Made by a program: the position numbers and the translations under genes
In this document: piece by piece, positions 21,404-33,905 of the stretch
Position numbering within the stretch: the stretch's first letter is position 1
How the letters are laid out: each line of letters begins with the position of its first letter
Notes under the pieces: model-generated
Database searches by the model: none
What the model was told of the DNA's origin: nothing
Seen by the model: only the letters and a program-made list of their open reading frames with translations
Assembly: GCA_930367205.1 (NCBI GenBank)
Contig: OV884014.1
Coordinates: 112,233,138 to 112,297,137 of the forward strand
Source of the DNA: Acanthosoma haemorrhoidale
Lineage: Eukaryota; Arthropoda; Insecta; Hemiptera; Acanthosomatidae
Direction of reading: 5' to 3'
DNA length: 64,000 bases

Positions 21404-22038
21404 GTATGTCTATCTGTAATTTGTGTCTTGTATTATATTATTAACTTGAACGTTTTGGTGTTTTCATAAAGCCTGCTCAAATATAGTCACAGGAGTAAAA
21501 CTTAAATAATGTGAAAAATCTACTTCCAAGTATTTATTATATTTAACTAAACTTTGTAAAAACCTAATTGAGATTAGTAGCCTCTGGCCATCATAATGCT
21601 AAAATAATGTTAACAACAAAAAATACAGTAGCACGTGCTAATGTAATAAATGTAATGTTTCAACTATTTTGACGATTTTCCTAGCTGGGGAAAATAAATC
21701 GATAATTTTAATTTTGCTTGAAGATATGTAACATTATTTAGTTCAGTGTAATAAATAGGATTAAGAAAAAATATGAATATTTTACACATTTGTTTTTTAC
21801 GGCTTAAGAAACTTCACATGTTTGTGGGTTTTTTTAAAAGTAAAAACAGCTACACAACAGTTTCTGTTCTCAGTATTTTTATTATCATTACTAGTACTTT
21901 CATCAGAGAATAAACGTGGTCATCAGCTGTTTAACAAATGAACGGTGGAAAATAGTGAACAATCGATCAAATATTTTACATTCATTATTTTCTCCAAGAA
22001 TCAGTTTAGCACCCGAAGACGACTGTGAGTCCATCTTA
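21404..22038. other. no gene recognised
   Basis: AT-rich non-coding sequence after the gap. Confidence 0.5.
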
Positions 22039-22039
22039 A

Positions 22040-22205
22040 GTAAAAAAAGTTCTCACCAGACAAGTTTACATCTATAATTCTATTCTTAATAATTGTTATC
22101 CAAAGAAAAACTACGCCGTTAGGATGAGGACTCGAAGGCGGAGGTGCGTGTACAATCACTGCAAGAGTTTGGTCCAAGAAGGTAACTATTGCCAAAGTCC
22201 TGGGT
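22040..22205 (-). mobile_element. SINE-like element, inverted copy
   Basis: Reverse complement reads TTTGGCAATAGTTACCTTCT, TGGACCAAACTCTTGCAGTG, then CCTTCGAGTCCTCATCC, a B-box-like sequence. The first 50 bp follow the 20675 unit; the part between the boxes is shorter. Confidence 0.45.
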
Positions 22206-22774
22206 CCGAGACCCCATATTGCCTTTGTACTTTTTTTAACTATCGAAAACGTTTGATTATGAATAAACCACAGATTGTTTATTCAATTATATCCTTCCAC
22301 AACCGACAAAACCAAAAAAATATCTGTTTTACTCAAAATTATTTATTATTTAAAAGCTTATATCTCCGGTTCTTCGATTGAAAACATTGAATTTATTATA
22401 AATAATGCAAATTAATTGCAATGTTAGCTTGGTGGCTAATGCATGCACTAAATCATAGATGACATTGGGAATGTTATTTGATGCAAATATTATGACAATA
22501 ATACTCGAATATCATTGTTAGTTTAGCCATATGCTTTCCTCATATGTACAAACGTTTAACCATGATCTCGATACTATTTCACTCCATTGTCCATAATTAA
22601 CAATTCTCCGTCGAGTTTTAAGTACAACTGCCCTTTTTGAAGTCTAAACAATTACATTTTACATCTTACATCTAGAATCTCCATGTCAAATTAATCTAGA
22701 ACCCCCTGAATTCTTATCTTGTTATCAGGACCTACTGCAAGCTTATGTAATAAGTATGTCGAAATTTGTCCAAT
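22206..22774. other. no gene recognised
   Basis: AT-rich, nothing seen. Confidence 0.5.
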
Positions 22775-22850
22775 AATACCTTGATTTATACTTAAGCCAA
22801 TCTGGACATACGGAATAGAGCTGTGGGGGACAGCAAAACAATTTTATGAA
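22775..22850 (+). mobile_element. Jockey-type LINE fragment (family A RT)
   Basis: TTAAGCCAATCTGGACATAC and GGAATAGAGCTGTGGGGGAC encode LKPIWTYGIELWGT, the same RT block as at 27989-28030. Only about 60 bp match, then homology ends. Confidence 0.7.
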
Positions 22851-24350
22851 ATCTACAACATCAAGGACATAAATATAGGAACCAGGGGTACTAATGCTTG
22901 GAAACCTATTCAAAATAATATTAGTATGGAATGTTATTTGAAAGAACTTAAAAAGCCACAATCTTATTTATCAAATTTAGTACGATAAAGAAGTTATATA
23001 CATACTAAAAAAAATAACTTGATTAAAACATCGCCCTGTTGTCAGCAGCCTAACCTCACGACTAACAATAAAACTGACAGTGAGATAATTTATTTCACTC
23101 CAAAAATATTGTTTTCCACCCGGGAAATTTTAAATAAATGCCATTTTATAAGTAATAAGAGAGCCTAAGTATCAACGCACATATTTAAATTATAAGTTAA
23201 AGCAAAGTTAATCAAGACACGAAAGTAGAAGAACTACATATACAAAGGGCTGAGCTGGAGGAAAGTGTATTTTCTGAGCGGGCTCGAGCCCTCTGTTTGC
23301 CTTCGAGCTAGCTCTCTCTGCCCTTTAGTAAATAACGGCCACGAGGGGTTAGCTACATTAACGTTAGTAATATTAATAATATTTGTAGAGGTTCTGTACC
23401 GAATCATCTGCCGTGATGAATCCGAGGAGACCAGTTCTCGTGAGGGGGCTTTGATTGTGATGGCTTCTCTCATCAAAGAGGCTGTGCCTTAATTTACTCT
23501 ACAGGTTATATTCTATTGTGTTCATACAAATACCGGCATAATATTTACATATATACATAATTATATACATAAGACAATTATTTAAGGTGGGGTGAATAAA
23601 CTGAAATCAGTTTCTCTTTAAACAAAGCAAGCAATTTTATTCACTATATATTATATTATAACAATTATGCATATTATTTACACAATCTTACCTGTAAACA
23701 AAGAAACGACAATTACAGTTTATAACTATCACTTCTATATTCACATTCTAATTACAACTTTAGTTACTTAATGTAACCTTTCTCTATCCTCTCACTTTTT
23801 AGAATATTGCTGATAGCTCTATCTAGTGGTGCTCAGTAGAAGCAGCGTGGCAAATTCAAATTAAAGAGAGTATACTTTATTTACAAATATAATTATTATT
23901 ATTATTTGAACTGAAAGGTTTCTTCCCATAATAAAAATCTTTAAATTATCTTATCTTCATTTATAATTAGAATTAGAATTAGAACTCCTAAAAGTTGTAT
24001 TTATGACGGGGTTTCGCTACAAGAGTTGAGTGCAGGAACCGGAAGAATGACGTCTTAGTATTATGTTTTGAACTGATCTGACCACACTTACTGACTTCCC
24101 CCAATCTATCACTGCACCTCAAGCTCATGATATATAAGAGTGTACTCTGCTGTATAGTGCACAGCTTTTTAGTCATCTGACGGAAACGACCGCACGGCGA
24201 GTAAAACAATACCAAAACGGTATACTGATGAAAGTGGTCAGAGGTACTTCATTCGAGCAGCGGAGCAACAGTGAGCTTCACGAGGTCTTTGAGCTGCCTA
24301 CGGTGGATGAGTTCATTCAACGTAGACATATCAAATTCTTTGACTTCCAA
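22851..24350. other. no gene recognised
   Basis: Frames on both strands at 23234-23492 overlap in a GC-richer patch with CGAGCCCTCTGTTTGCC; no motif. A related line AGCAATTTTATTCAC appears at 23627 and again at 24974, perhaps the 3' side of an unrecognised repeat. Confidence 0.4.
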
Positions 24351-24354
24351 CAAC

Positions 24355-24525
24355 ATATGACAAACCCAGTGTTTAACACGATAACCCCCGCTCCGTTCCC
24401 CTATCGATGACAGAACGCAGATCGATGCAGGAACGTTCTAGTTTTTAAGTTAGTATGTAAGTGTAGTATTAGTCCCTTTTTGTAACCCGAAGGTGAGCCC
24501 CATCTCCTATGTTTTAGTTTATATA
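24355..24525 (-). repeat. family C repeat, diverged partial copy
   Basis: ACAAACCCAGTGTTTAACAC, AGTTAGTATGTAAGT and AAGGTGAGCCCCATC follow the order seen at 37017-37146, with many substitutions and small gaps. Confidence 0.7.
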
Positions 24526-24540
24526 ATTTTAACAATAAAA

Positions 24541-27525
24541 AGATAATGTTAGTTTTTAAGTTATGCACTCCTTAAAATGCATAAGTTCTATGCAGTAGAA
24601 GGATCCACCCACAGCTAATTTATATTGCTGTTTATAATTATTAATTTATAAATTACATATACATATATATAGGGTTAAGGGGGTGGGGGGGGGGATTTAT
24701 ATTGAGTCCAATTCTCACATCAGATGGGAGTAGTGACCAAGCCTACCTAACTATTTTTAAACCCCGCCATATGGAGGGATAAATAACTACCAATGCAATT
24801 GGGGAACTAGGGCGAAATAGCGAGAGGGTAAACAAGACCGGAGGAGTTTGGTCTTCGGTGGTGGTCCGTCTTCAGCACCAGACGTTCTTCTGGCTACACT
24901 CCATCTCCAAGACCAGAGGACGCCTTCAAGAGATACAGCCTCCGATGTTAAGGACTTCTTAAATGAGTAAACGAGCAATTTTATTCACCAGGTTTTCAAT
25001 TTCTTATTTTAACCAGTTAGATTGATAAACTTTTTTTGTAATATAATTTTCATTTATAATATTACTTTAGTCTTCATTTAAAGTCAATTTCTATGTATAT
25101 AATAAATGGAAATTTCAAATTATTAATTAAAGCAGTTCGTTGTAAAGCTTTCCTATCTATTATTGAATATTATTATTGCATCCTCTTGTCTATTAACTAA
25201 CCCTAACTAAAAGTAAATTCAAATCAACTCTTTACTCAAGGGAGATATTCCTAGACAAACGACCAAAATTATTAGTAAAGTAATTAAGAAAAGATAATTA
25301 CAGTAAAAAAAATAGATTTATTTTCCTAGAAAATCATTGAAAAAAATCCATGTCAAATGCAAGGAATTACGCACAAACTATACCGACTCCATTTCCCATT
25401 TTCTCTTACTCCATCTTAAAATATTAATTGACTACTAAAATACTTCGATTCTTTAACAACTCTTTTATATATGAACTTACCCTGTTTCCACCAATTCCTT
25501 TCCTTTCTTCCTACATTTACTTACATTGCGCATATCACAAAATGTTTTCATTTTTAAATTCATATAAATTTGTTCAATTTTATTGCGTATTTACAACGCC
25601 GACGAGAGAAACGATATTTAGGAGACCCTTGTGCGATATAAAACACTTGATTGACAACATTGTGAGAGGTGATATCAAAGAGGCATTTGAAAAGTAGGCT
25701 ACGTACGAATGTTGCCTTGGCCATACGTCGAGATCTTCAATTTGATACTCAATTTAAAATAGTGGTAATTCTTTTATAGTTAAACAGCTGCCCCAAAGGT
25801 TGTAACCCCCCCTCATAAATTGAGAAATCAAGTTAAATATTGAAGAAGGTTGTCTCTGACATGGGGAATCCAATGCAGGAAACTGGCAGTCAGTCTATTC
25901 AAAAAGTCGTTTAAATATATATTTGGCGTTGACAAGTTGCTTAAAGATGAAGGTTTCAACTAACACTCCTGCCCCTCGCCAGTTCTCGATCCCCTTTGCT
26001 CCTAAGAACACACTATGTTCTTATTCCTGATACCATCCTTCCTCAATGCTGCCCATTGACGACCTCAGTAATCCCGAGGTAGCTACCAACATGGAGTGCA
26101 AGTAGCAGAAGGAATTCCACCCTGAGATCTGACATAATTATCTCTTCCTGTTAAGTGTTAAATAGCAAGGGTTATTTTATACAAGGGAAGGACCGCCACA
26201 ATTATGATTTACAAAGTGGCGCCATTCTAAGATTCATCTCAGCCGCTACACCGCAGAAAGTTAACCTGGTTTTAACTTGCCGACCTCAGGCAGATGATCT
26301 ATAGTTGAACTTGAGGCAAAGACCCGGCTTGAAAACATTCAGAAACAGTCCGCAGAGATTTATTTCAGTTCCTCCCCAGCGGAGGTCTCGTGAGTTATTT
26401 CTGCTGTTAATTTTCCGAACTTCGCACTAGGCTGTTTCCTCAGGACGTAATATTTCCAACCGGCCCAGAGGAGACAATATCTTCATGAAAGAGTTTTCAA
26501 AATAAATATAAATATTTTAACATTATTCACACCAACTGTTCACGCTCTTGATAATCGAGAATTCCCCAAACACCAGACAATTGCGCCGGTTACGTCGTGA
26601 GAAGCTGGATGTTGGATTGAGTCGGTTAGCGTTACAAAATTGCCAACAGTAAGGCATAAACATTAAACAAAGTACCAAAAATAATATATAAATAACTATT
26701 CATTTTATTAAAAAAAATAACTGATCAGCAATTTAACAGTTATAAATATAATGTATAATAAATAACGAAAAAAGTCACGATACGATGTTTCGGAGAAGAG
26801 TGCGTATAGTCAACTGCAGAGCGGCGATGCGCACGGAGATATCTGTAGATGAGATAGGCCGAGAAGTCCAAACTTGTAGTAAACAACGACTTGTTGTTCG
26901 CAGGGGAACAGGCCCGTATTCTGCTATCTTCGACACTGACTAAGCCAAGCTCCTTGTCCTCTAATACGCAAAGTCCTATTTCTTCACTTCCTCGAGCTTT
27001 CTAGTACTTCAAACTATCTTCTCCTGATGTAAACTATCTGTATGTTGATGTAACAAAATGAAAACTGCTGTTCAAGAGAAAAAACAAAACACACTTCATA
27101 ACCTACACTTTCTTTTGTTTTTTAATCTTAAACATATGTTCGTGTATAAAATATTTACATACGCTTTTCTTAATTTTCTCTAGCCGAAACAATCAGAAGA
27201 TAAAGAAAAAAAAGAAATTTACAATTTTAAAATTTTCCACTTCTCTCATTACCATAAAAAAAAAAAAATAATAATAATAAAATATTGCTGAAATCCTCTC
27301 AAACAAAAATTAAGTTCAAACAAAACACTAAAGACTCTTAATTTGAATTACTTTTCTAATCAAAACTGATTTACTGTCTATGGAGCTCAAACACCAACAT
27401 TCATGAACATCCTCGCATCCATGCTTCCGAGGCCATTCATGCAACAAGCTGGTGGAATGGTCAGGGAGCAATCAATCCCCCCCACCCCAGCAACCCCTTC
27501 CGGTGATTTCGGAATATTGCTAAGA
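24541..27525. other. no gene recognised
   Basis: Three kilobases with no convincing exon. A G-run lies near 24680. The frame at 25428-25697 (89 codons) and the minus frame at 24787-24978 have no motif I recognise. GC-richer stretches at 25860-26500 and 26780-26990 may be old mobile-element DNA. Confidence 0.4.
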
Positions 27526-27527
27526 GG

Positions 27528-27590
27528 GGGCCACAGACACTCAGGGGATGACAGAGAAAGTTGACCAATGCCAGGACCTCATTCCGTACA
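27528..27590 (-). mobile_element. Jockey-type LINE 3' fragment (family A)
   Basis: GGCCACAGACACTCAGGGGA and AAAGTTGACCAATGCCAGGA match the minus-strand copy around 29905-29950 with several changes. Confidence 0.55.
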
Positions 27591-27809
27591 ATTTAAAACA
27601 CATCATGGATAACCATATTAGTCGCTTTTTGTTACAAGGAGTATTGTAGGGAATTGATAAAGAGTTGACAAGAAGATTTTTTGGGATATCTTTAAATGTA
27701 TTATTTATTAAATAAGCGAATCAAAGTTAATGAAGCAAAATGTTCCCACACCACCTTTACCCTCTCCCGCAAGTCCTACCCACTAGTTTTTTTTTTAATT
27801 TCATTCCTC

Positions 27810-28690
27810 TCACTGTATCCGAGACAGTACGGTATTTAGGCTTCCATCTTGACAAAAGACTGACCTGGAACCCACATACGAGGCTAAAAAGACAAGAACT
27901 AAACAGACGCTTTGGACAACTGTACAGACTACTTCGAAGGACATCCCATCCCTCAATAGAAAATAAACTACTTATTTACAAAGTTATACTTAAGCCAATC
28001 TGGACATACGGAATAGAGCTATGGGGGACAACAAAAAAGTCGAACATCAAGCGTATCCAATCCTTTCAATGAAAAGTCCTGAGAACAACAGCAAATGCCC
28101 CTTATTACGTCAGCAACAAAACCCTTCATAACGATCTTGATATACCTTACATTCTTGAACTCATACCTTCCTGTCATCCCCTCATCCCTGACTGAAACGG
28201 CAGTGGCCTCATGGCCTGCTATAAATTCGTGACAGTGGGGAGTCCTGGCAATGGCCAGTTTCTCCAACCATGTCCTGAGCGTCTGTGGCTCTCACGCTCA
28301 TCGTCAGCCTCTACTTCCTCGTATCCAGTGACGCGGCTGAAGGAGGAGCGTGGGGATTTCCCAAGACTCCGGTTCCTCCTTCGCCCGTGAGGGAGGTGAC
28401 AACTATGTGGACTCGGGAGGTCACTGGGCTGTTTGTAAATACTGTGGGATCATGTCCTGAGCGTCTGTGGCTCTCGTGCTCTTGGGCAGCCTCCACTGGC
28501 TCGTATCCGGTGATGGGGCTGACGGAGGAGCGTAGTGGACTTCCCTTCCTCTTTCGCATACGAGACAGGTGACAACTATGTGGACTCGGGAGGTCTCTGG
28601 GCTGTTTGTAAATACTGTATGAATGTGATCATTTATCACAATTACTTATTGCCCAATGAGGCAGATTGTAATTTCATCATAATAAGGTTG
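27810..28690 (+). pseudogene. Jockey-type LINE: RT C-terminus and 3' UTR
   Basis: VRYLGFHLDKRLTWNPHTRL, IENKLLIYKVILKPIWTYGI and IELWGTTKKSNIKRIQSFQ (27822-28072) are the thumb and connection of a Jockey-clade RT. The frame stops at a TGA (28070-28072) where the sister copy on the minus strand has a sense codon. After the stop, homology to Jockey C-termini (VLRTTANAPYYVSNKTLHND) goes on. About 80 bp present in the sister copy are missing near 28165. The 3' UTR segment occurs twice in tandem (28262-28440 and 28442-28690), from CATGTCCTGAGCGTCTGTGG, so this is either a tandem duplication or one copy nested at the end of another. Confidence 0.8.
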
Positions 28691-29655
28691 TTGTTATATA
28701 TAAATAAGACGGTATTTTCATTTGTTCTCGATTGTATATGAAAACTATTCAAAAAGTTTCCTAGATGTAAAGTAATAAATCTTAAAAGCTAGAGTAAACG
28801 ATTTTAGTGTATTTATTTTCCGCAAGTGTACCTTAACCAACACTGCAGAGATCTGCAAATATTTATTATTAGTCGATTCGGAATCATATATTCTCACTAT
28901 ACGCTTCTATATATCTCCTAATAAGATGGCGTACTGAAGTTAGCTTATAAGTAACTTGAGCCTGTGACCTAAAAGGATCGAGGACTTAATAACTGCTGGG
29001 AAGAAGATATCTTCATGAATTTCAGTATTTTTCCTCTAACTTTGAAAGCTGAGTTTCTCGATAGATAACGCTCTCGCGAGACATGAATACTTAATTAAGA
29101 GAGCCGGGATAAAACGAAGTAATTGCAAGTCCCATTAGGGATTGAGAGGGAGAGTTCCTTCTTATTACTTAGTGGCCACAGCAAAAATAATCGTATGCAA
29201 GATTGATACTCTCTTCAGGACGGGATGATCCATTACGACCATGGGCATCGATTTATTCACTTATGACATTTTTGCAATTAGACTACTTTATAGTATAAAC
29301 AACCCATAAATTTTTCAAAAAAAAAAAAGTATAACTCATAACACCTAAAATGTACACAATGTTATGTGTTCATTACACAACAGATTGCGGGAATCCGGAC
29401 TAATTATAAAACGATACAGTTAACCTTCATATTTAAAACGTTTGATAAATAGAATATAACATTATTTTTTTTAATTATACACGTAAAGAAATCACCAAAT
29501 GTTTCTAATTTCTTTAAAACAGATATAGGTTATTATTCCTTCCCCAGCTGATTACGAAACCTGTCACGACACAATAATGGTCTGTTTATGTAATAACATT
29601 TCCAAATTATTTAAGTAAGTCTAGATAAATCAAATTTATACACTTTTTCTTATTA
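28691..29655. other. spacer between inverted LINE ends
   Basis: AT-rich, no coding frame or repeat recognised. Confidence 0.5.
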
Positions 29656-30440
29656 ATCGTTTATTGTGCTAAAATTACAATCTACCTTATTAGGCAATAA
29701 GTAATTAAGATAAATGCTCTCATTCATACAATACTTACAATTCATCATTCACTCGCTCGTCCATACAATATTTACAGACAGCCCAGAGGCCCCCCAAATC
29801 CACATGCGAAAGAGAAAGTGAGTCTTGGGCAGTCCCCCACGCTCCTCCGTCTGCCGCGTCACCGGATACGAGCCAGTGGAGGCTGACCAAGAGCGCGAGA
29901 GCCACAGACACTCAGGACATGGTTGGAGAAACTGGCCATTGCTAGGACTCCCACTATCACTTAATTATAGCAGGTCACGAGACCACTGCCGTTTTACTCT
30001 CCGAGGAAGATTATAGGGATGAGTGGTGCAGTGCAATGATTGTGCTAGAGGATTAGGGTGGTTGGATAGGTTCCTATGGAATTTCATGAACTTGGATGGG
30101 ATGAGTTCAAGAATGTAGGGTATATTAAGATCGTTATGAAGGGTTTTGTTGCTGATGTAATAAGGGGCATTTACTATTGTTCTCAGGACTTTTGATTGAA
30201 AGGATTGGATGCGCTTGATGTTCGACTTTTTTGCTGTCCCCCATAGCTCTATTACGGCTTAAGTATAACTTTGTAGATTAGTAATTTATTTTCTATTGAG
30301 AGATGGGATGTCCTTTGAAGTAGTCTGTACAGTTGTCCAAAGGGTCTTTTTAGTTCTTGTCTTTTTAGCCTCGTATGAGGGTTCCAGGACAGCCTAAGTA
30401 CCGTACTGTTTAGGATACAGCGAGAGGAATGGAATTAAAA
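29656..30440 (-). pseudogene. Jockey-type LINE, inverted copy
   Basis: Read on the minus strand it repeats the RT C-terminus and 3' UTR of 27810-28690. Its C-terminal end is fuller: ILELIPSKFMKFHRNL, then a prolinerich block with PRRVKRQWSRDL, then a stop, as in intact Jockey ORF2. A short deletion is present near 30250, where the KPIWTYG block is lost. The two copies face each other across about 1 kb. Confidence 0.8.
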
Positions 30441-32125
30441 GAAACTTTTGGGCAAGACTTGCGACGAAGGGTGAAAGTAAAGTGGGAACATATTGCTTGA
30501 TTAACTTTGATCCGCCATTGGTTGCCCCAATATTCGATCTCATCAAGGTGTTTTTGAAGGTTATGAGATGCTATACCAGTGTTATAAATATATCTTGTTT
30601 TAAAACTGTGGTCCTTGATGTTGCCTGATCACTGATAAGTCTAAATATTCACCTCTTAAACATCAATGCCTACATCCTGAATAATGTTTGAAATTTATTT
30701 TGAATGCATGTTTCGTAAATAAATATTTAGATTGCAATAGTTGGAATATTTGAATTTGAAAGTAATAACATTTATAAGTCTGTTGTTTTATTGTTTGAAT
30801 TTTTAACAAATATTATTATTTATTATTTTATAAGTTAAAAAATATAAGCATTGAACAGATTGTTACCCTTTGCCCCCCCCCCTCGTCAGTCAGTAAGTAA
30901 ACCGCATCCGGTCACCATGTCCGGACAGTTAAAATCGTTTTCTTTTGTTGCGTGAATTTGAAAGTGAATGGTCAAGGGACGAAATCTCGAAATTATTTCA
31001 TGCCTGTGAATATCATGAGCTAGAAAAATGTCATTTCATTTTAAATTCGCGCTGATCTAGGGCTTAAAAAACCTTCCAGGAAATACAATTACAACAGACA
31101 ATTTATGTAGACTGGTTAAATAAAGCCATAAGTGCAATTGAAATCCTAACACCGAGAGATTCCACTTATCCATGTTAACCTACTCGTTAATTTGTTGATT
31201 ATAAATAATATTGATCAAATAATGCCTAAAAGATAAATACGTATTCTATATATTTGGTACATATTTTGTATCTTACAAGATAATTTCATCTTTCTAATTC
31301 AAAATGTGTCTATGAAATAACTAGACTGTGATTTCACCTAGTAAACAGAGCAATGGGAACAGGTGATAACTGCATAAGTAGTCATCTTGAGCATGTCTGA
31401 ACGTAACAGTGTTAAAGAGCAACACAGTCACGTTCGGTTGAGTGCCGAATAAATGGTCAGATTATTATTTATGTTATGACATTCTGGAGCAACTTGACTC
31501 AAATCCAAACATCTGTCATGAAGTAAGTCCCTTGCAGACAGACCACAGATCTCCCATTCCGATCTTGAAACCATATGACAGCCGATGTACTGAAAAACAC
31601 CACCCTCATCACCAAGAATGAAAAAATCTTGTCAAAGCAATATTAGTACTGAGGAGAATGGTCACATTATTACTCCTCCCACCTTCACATACAAAACTTT
31701 TGACCCACAGCCAGGTTCGCCCCATTTTCGCACCTTGAGACTTTAATCTTTAGTCCATTCAAGGACCCTATTCCCTAAGGAAGAAAACTGAAGATCTGTT
31801 AAACAACTGGTATAAAACTCATTTTCTCCCTATTTTAACCAGTTGGAAACAATTCATGCAGCGTTGCAAATGGTAAGTACATAGATGGGAACAAACAGTA
31901 CAACTATAAATATGTTGAGTTATTTAATAAGTCTTGTTATTAAATAGACATATAGTCTTTTAATTTGGGGTACTTTTCATCGTGAAGTAAGCCATATTCT
32001 TTTGATATTTCCAAAAGAGCTCATGCCAACCAAGGGAGTGAATATCGCTGGAAAAGACGAACAGGCGCATTGTCCCCACGAGCATTGGCTATAGTTTGTC
32101 TTATTTTGCACCCTGGGGATACACT
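30441..32125. other. no gene recognised
   Basis: AT-rich. 31430-31960 has frame-shifting similarity to a mariner transposase C-terminus that I judged too weak to call. G/C runs near 30875. Confidence 0.4.
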
Positions 32126-33905
32126 TTAATGGTATAGTATGCATTTGTATGGTATAGTATGCATTTGTATGTTATAGTAGGCACTTGTATGTTATAGTAT
32201 GTATTTGCATGGTATAGTATGCATTTGTATGTTATAGTAGGCACTTGTATGTTATAGTATGTATTTGCATGGTATAGTATGCATTTGTATGGTATAGTAT
32301 GTATTTGCATGGTATAGTATGCATTTGTATGGTATAATATGCATTTGTATTGTATAGTATGCATCTGTATGGTATAGTATGCACTTGTATGGTATAGTAT
32401 GCATTTGTATGGTATAGTATGTATTTGCATGGTATAGTATGCATCTGTATGGTATAGTATGCACTTGTATGGTATAGTATGCATTTGTATGGTATAGTAT
32501 GCATTTGTATGGTATAGTATGCATCTGTATGGTATAGTATGTATTTGCATGGTATAGTATGCATTTGTATGGTATAATATGCATTTGTATGGTATAGTAT
32601 GCATCTGTATGGTATAGTATGCATTTGTATGGTATAGTATGCATTTGTATGGTATAGTATGCACTTGTTTGGTATAGTATGCATTTATATGGTATAGTAT
32701 GCACTTGTATGGTATAGTATGCACTTGTTTGGTATAGTATGCATTTATATGGTATAGTATGCACTTGTTTGGTATAGTATGCATTTGTATGGTATAGTAT
32801 GCATTTGTATGGTATAGTATGCACTTGTATGGTATAGTATGCATTTGTATGGTATAGTATGTATTTGCATGGTATAGTATGCATCTGTATGGTATTGTAT
32901 GTACTTGTTTGGTATAGTATGCATTTGTATGGTATAATATGCATTTGTATTGTATAGTATGCATCTGTATGGTATAGTATGCACTTGTATGGTATAGTAT
33001 GCATTTGTATGGTATAGTATGTATTTGCATGGTATAGTATGCATCTGTATGGTATAGTATGCACTTGTATGGTATAGTATGCATTTGTATGGTATAGTAT
33101 GTATTTGCATGGTATAGTATGCATCTGTATGGTATAGTATGCATTTGTATGGTATAGTATGCATTTGTATGGTATAGTATGCATTTGTATGGTATAGTAT
33201 GTATTTGCATGGTATAGTATGCATTTGTATGGTATAATATGCATTTGTATGGTATAGTATGCATCTGTATGGTATAGTATGCATTTGTATGGTATAGTAT
33301 GCATTTGTATGGTATAGTATGCACTTGTTTGGTATAGTATGCATTTATATGGTATAGTATGCACTTGTTTGGTATAGTATGCATTTGTATGGTATAGTAT
33401 GCATTTGTATGGTATAGTATGTATTTTTATGGTATAGTATGTACTTGTTTGGTATAGTATGCATTTGTATGGTATAGTATGTACTTGTTTGGTATAGTAT
33501 GTATTTGCATGGTATAGTATGCATCTGTATGGTATAGTATGCACTTGTATGGTATAGTATGCATTTGTATGGTATAGTATGTATTTGCATGGTATAGTAT
33601 GCATCTGTATGGTATTGTATGTACTTGTTTGGTATAGTATGCATTTGTATGGTATAGTATGCATTTTTATGGTATAGTATGCACTTGTATGGTATAGTAT
33701 GCATTTTTATGGTATAGTATGCATTGGTATGGTATAGTATGTATTTGTATGGTATAGTATGCATCTGTATGGTATAGTATGTATTTGTATGGTATAGTAT
33801 GCATTCGCATGGTATAGTATGCACTTGTATGGTATAGTATGCATTCGTATGGTATACTATGCATTTTTATGGTATAGTGTGCATTTGTATGGTATAGTAT
33901 GCATT
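32126..33905. repeat. 20-bp minisatellite, about 89 units
   Basis: The consensus GGTATAGTATGCATTTGTAT repeats with period exactly 20 from about 32126 to 33905, with no insertion or deletion that breaks phase. Each unit is two related 10-mers (GCATTTGTAT and GGTATAGTAT). Variants include GCATCTGTAT, GCACTTGTAT or GCACTTGTTT, GTATTTGCAT, and rarer GTTATAGTAG near the left end. The minus strand has no stop in any frame for the consensus, so long frames of up to 470 codons (period 20 residues) arise from the repeat alone. I do not call them genes. Confidence 0.98.

Noticed and set aside
21129..21419. 96-codon frame through the N run
   Set aside because: Two-thirds of it is assembly gap.
31430..31960. 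Mariner transposase C-terminus on the plus strand
   Set aside because: Only scattered blocks such as DFNLFSPFKD look right, in changing frames with stops. Not strong enough to separate from chance.
32101..33864. Long minus-strand frames (up to 470 codons) with a repeating Tyr/His/Thr-rich peptide
   Set aside because: The 20-bp unit has no stop in any minus-strand frame, so all three frames are open by composition. Frames overlap, and no promoter or non-repeat coding sequence adjoins.
32126..33905. CRISPR array
   Set aside because: Units are contiguous with no unique spacers, and the DNA is eukaryotic.
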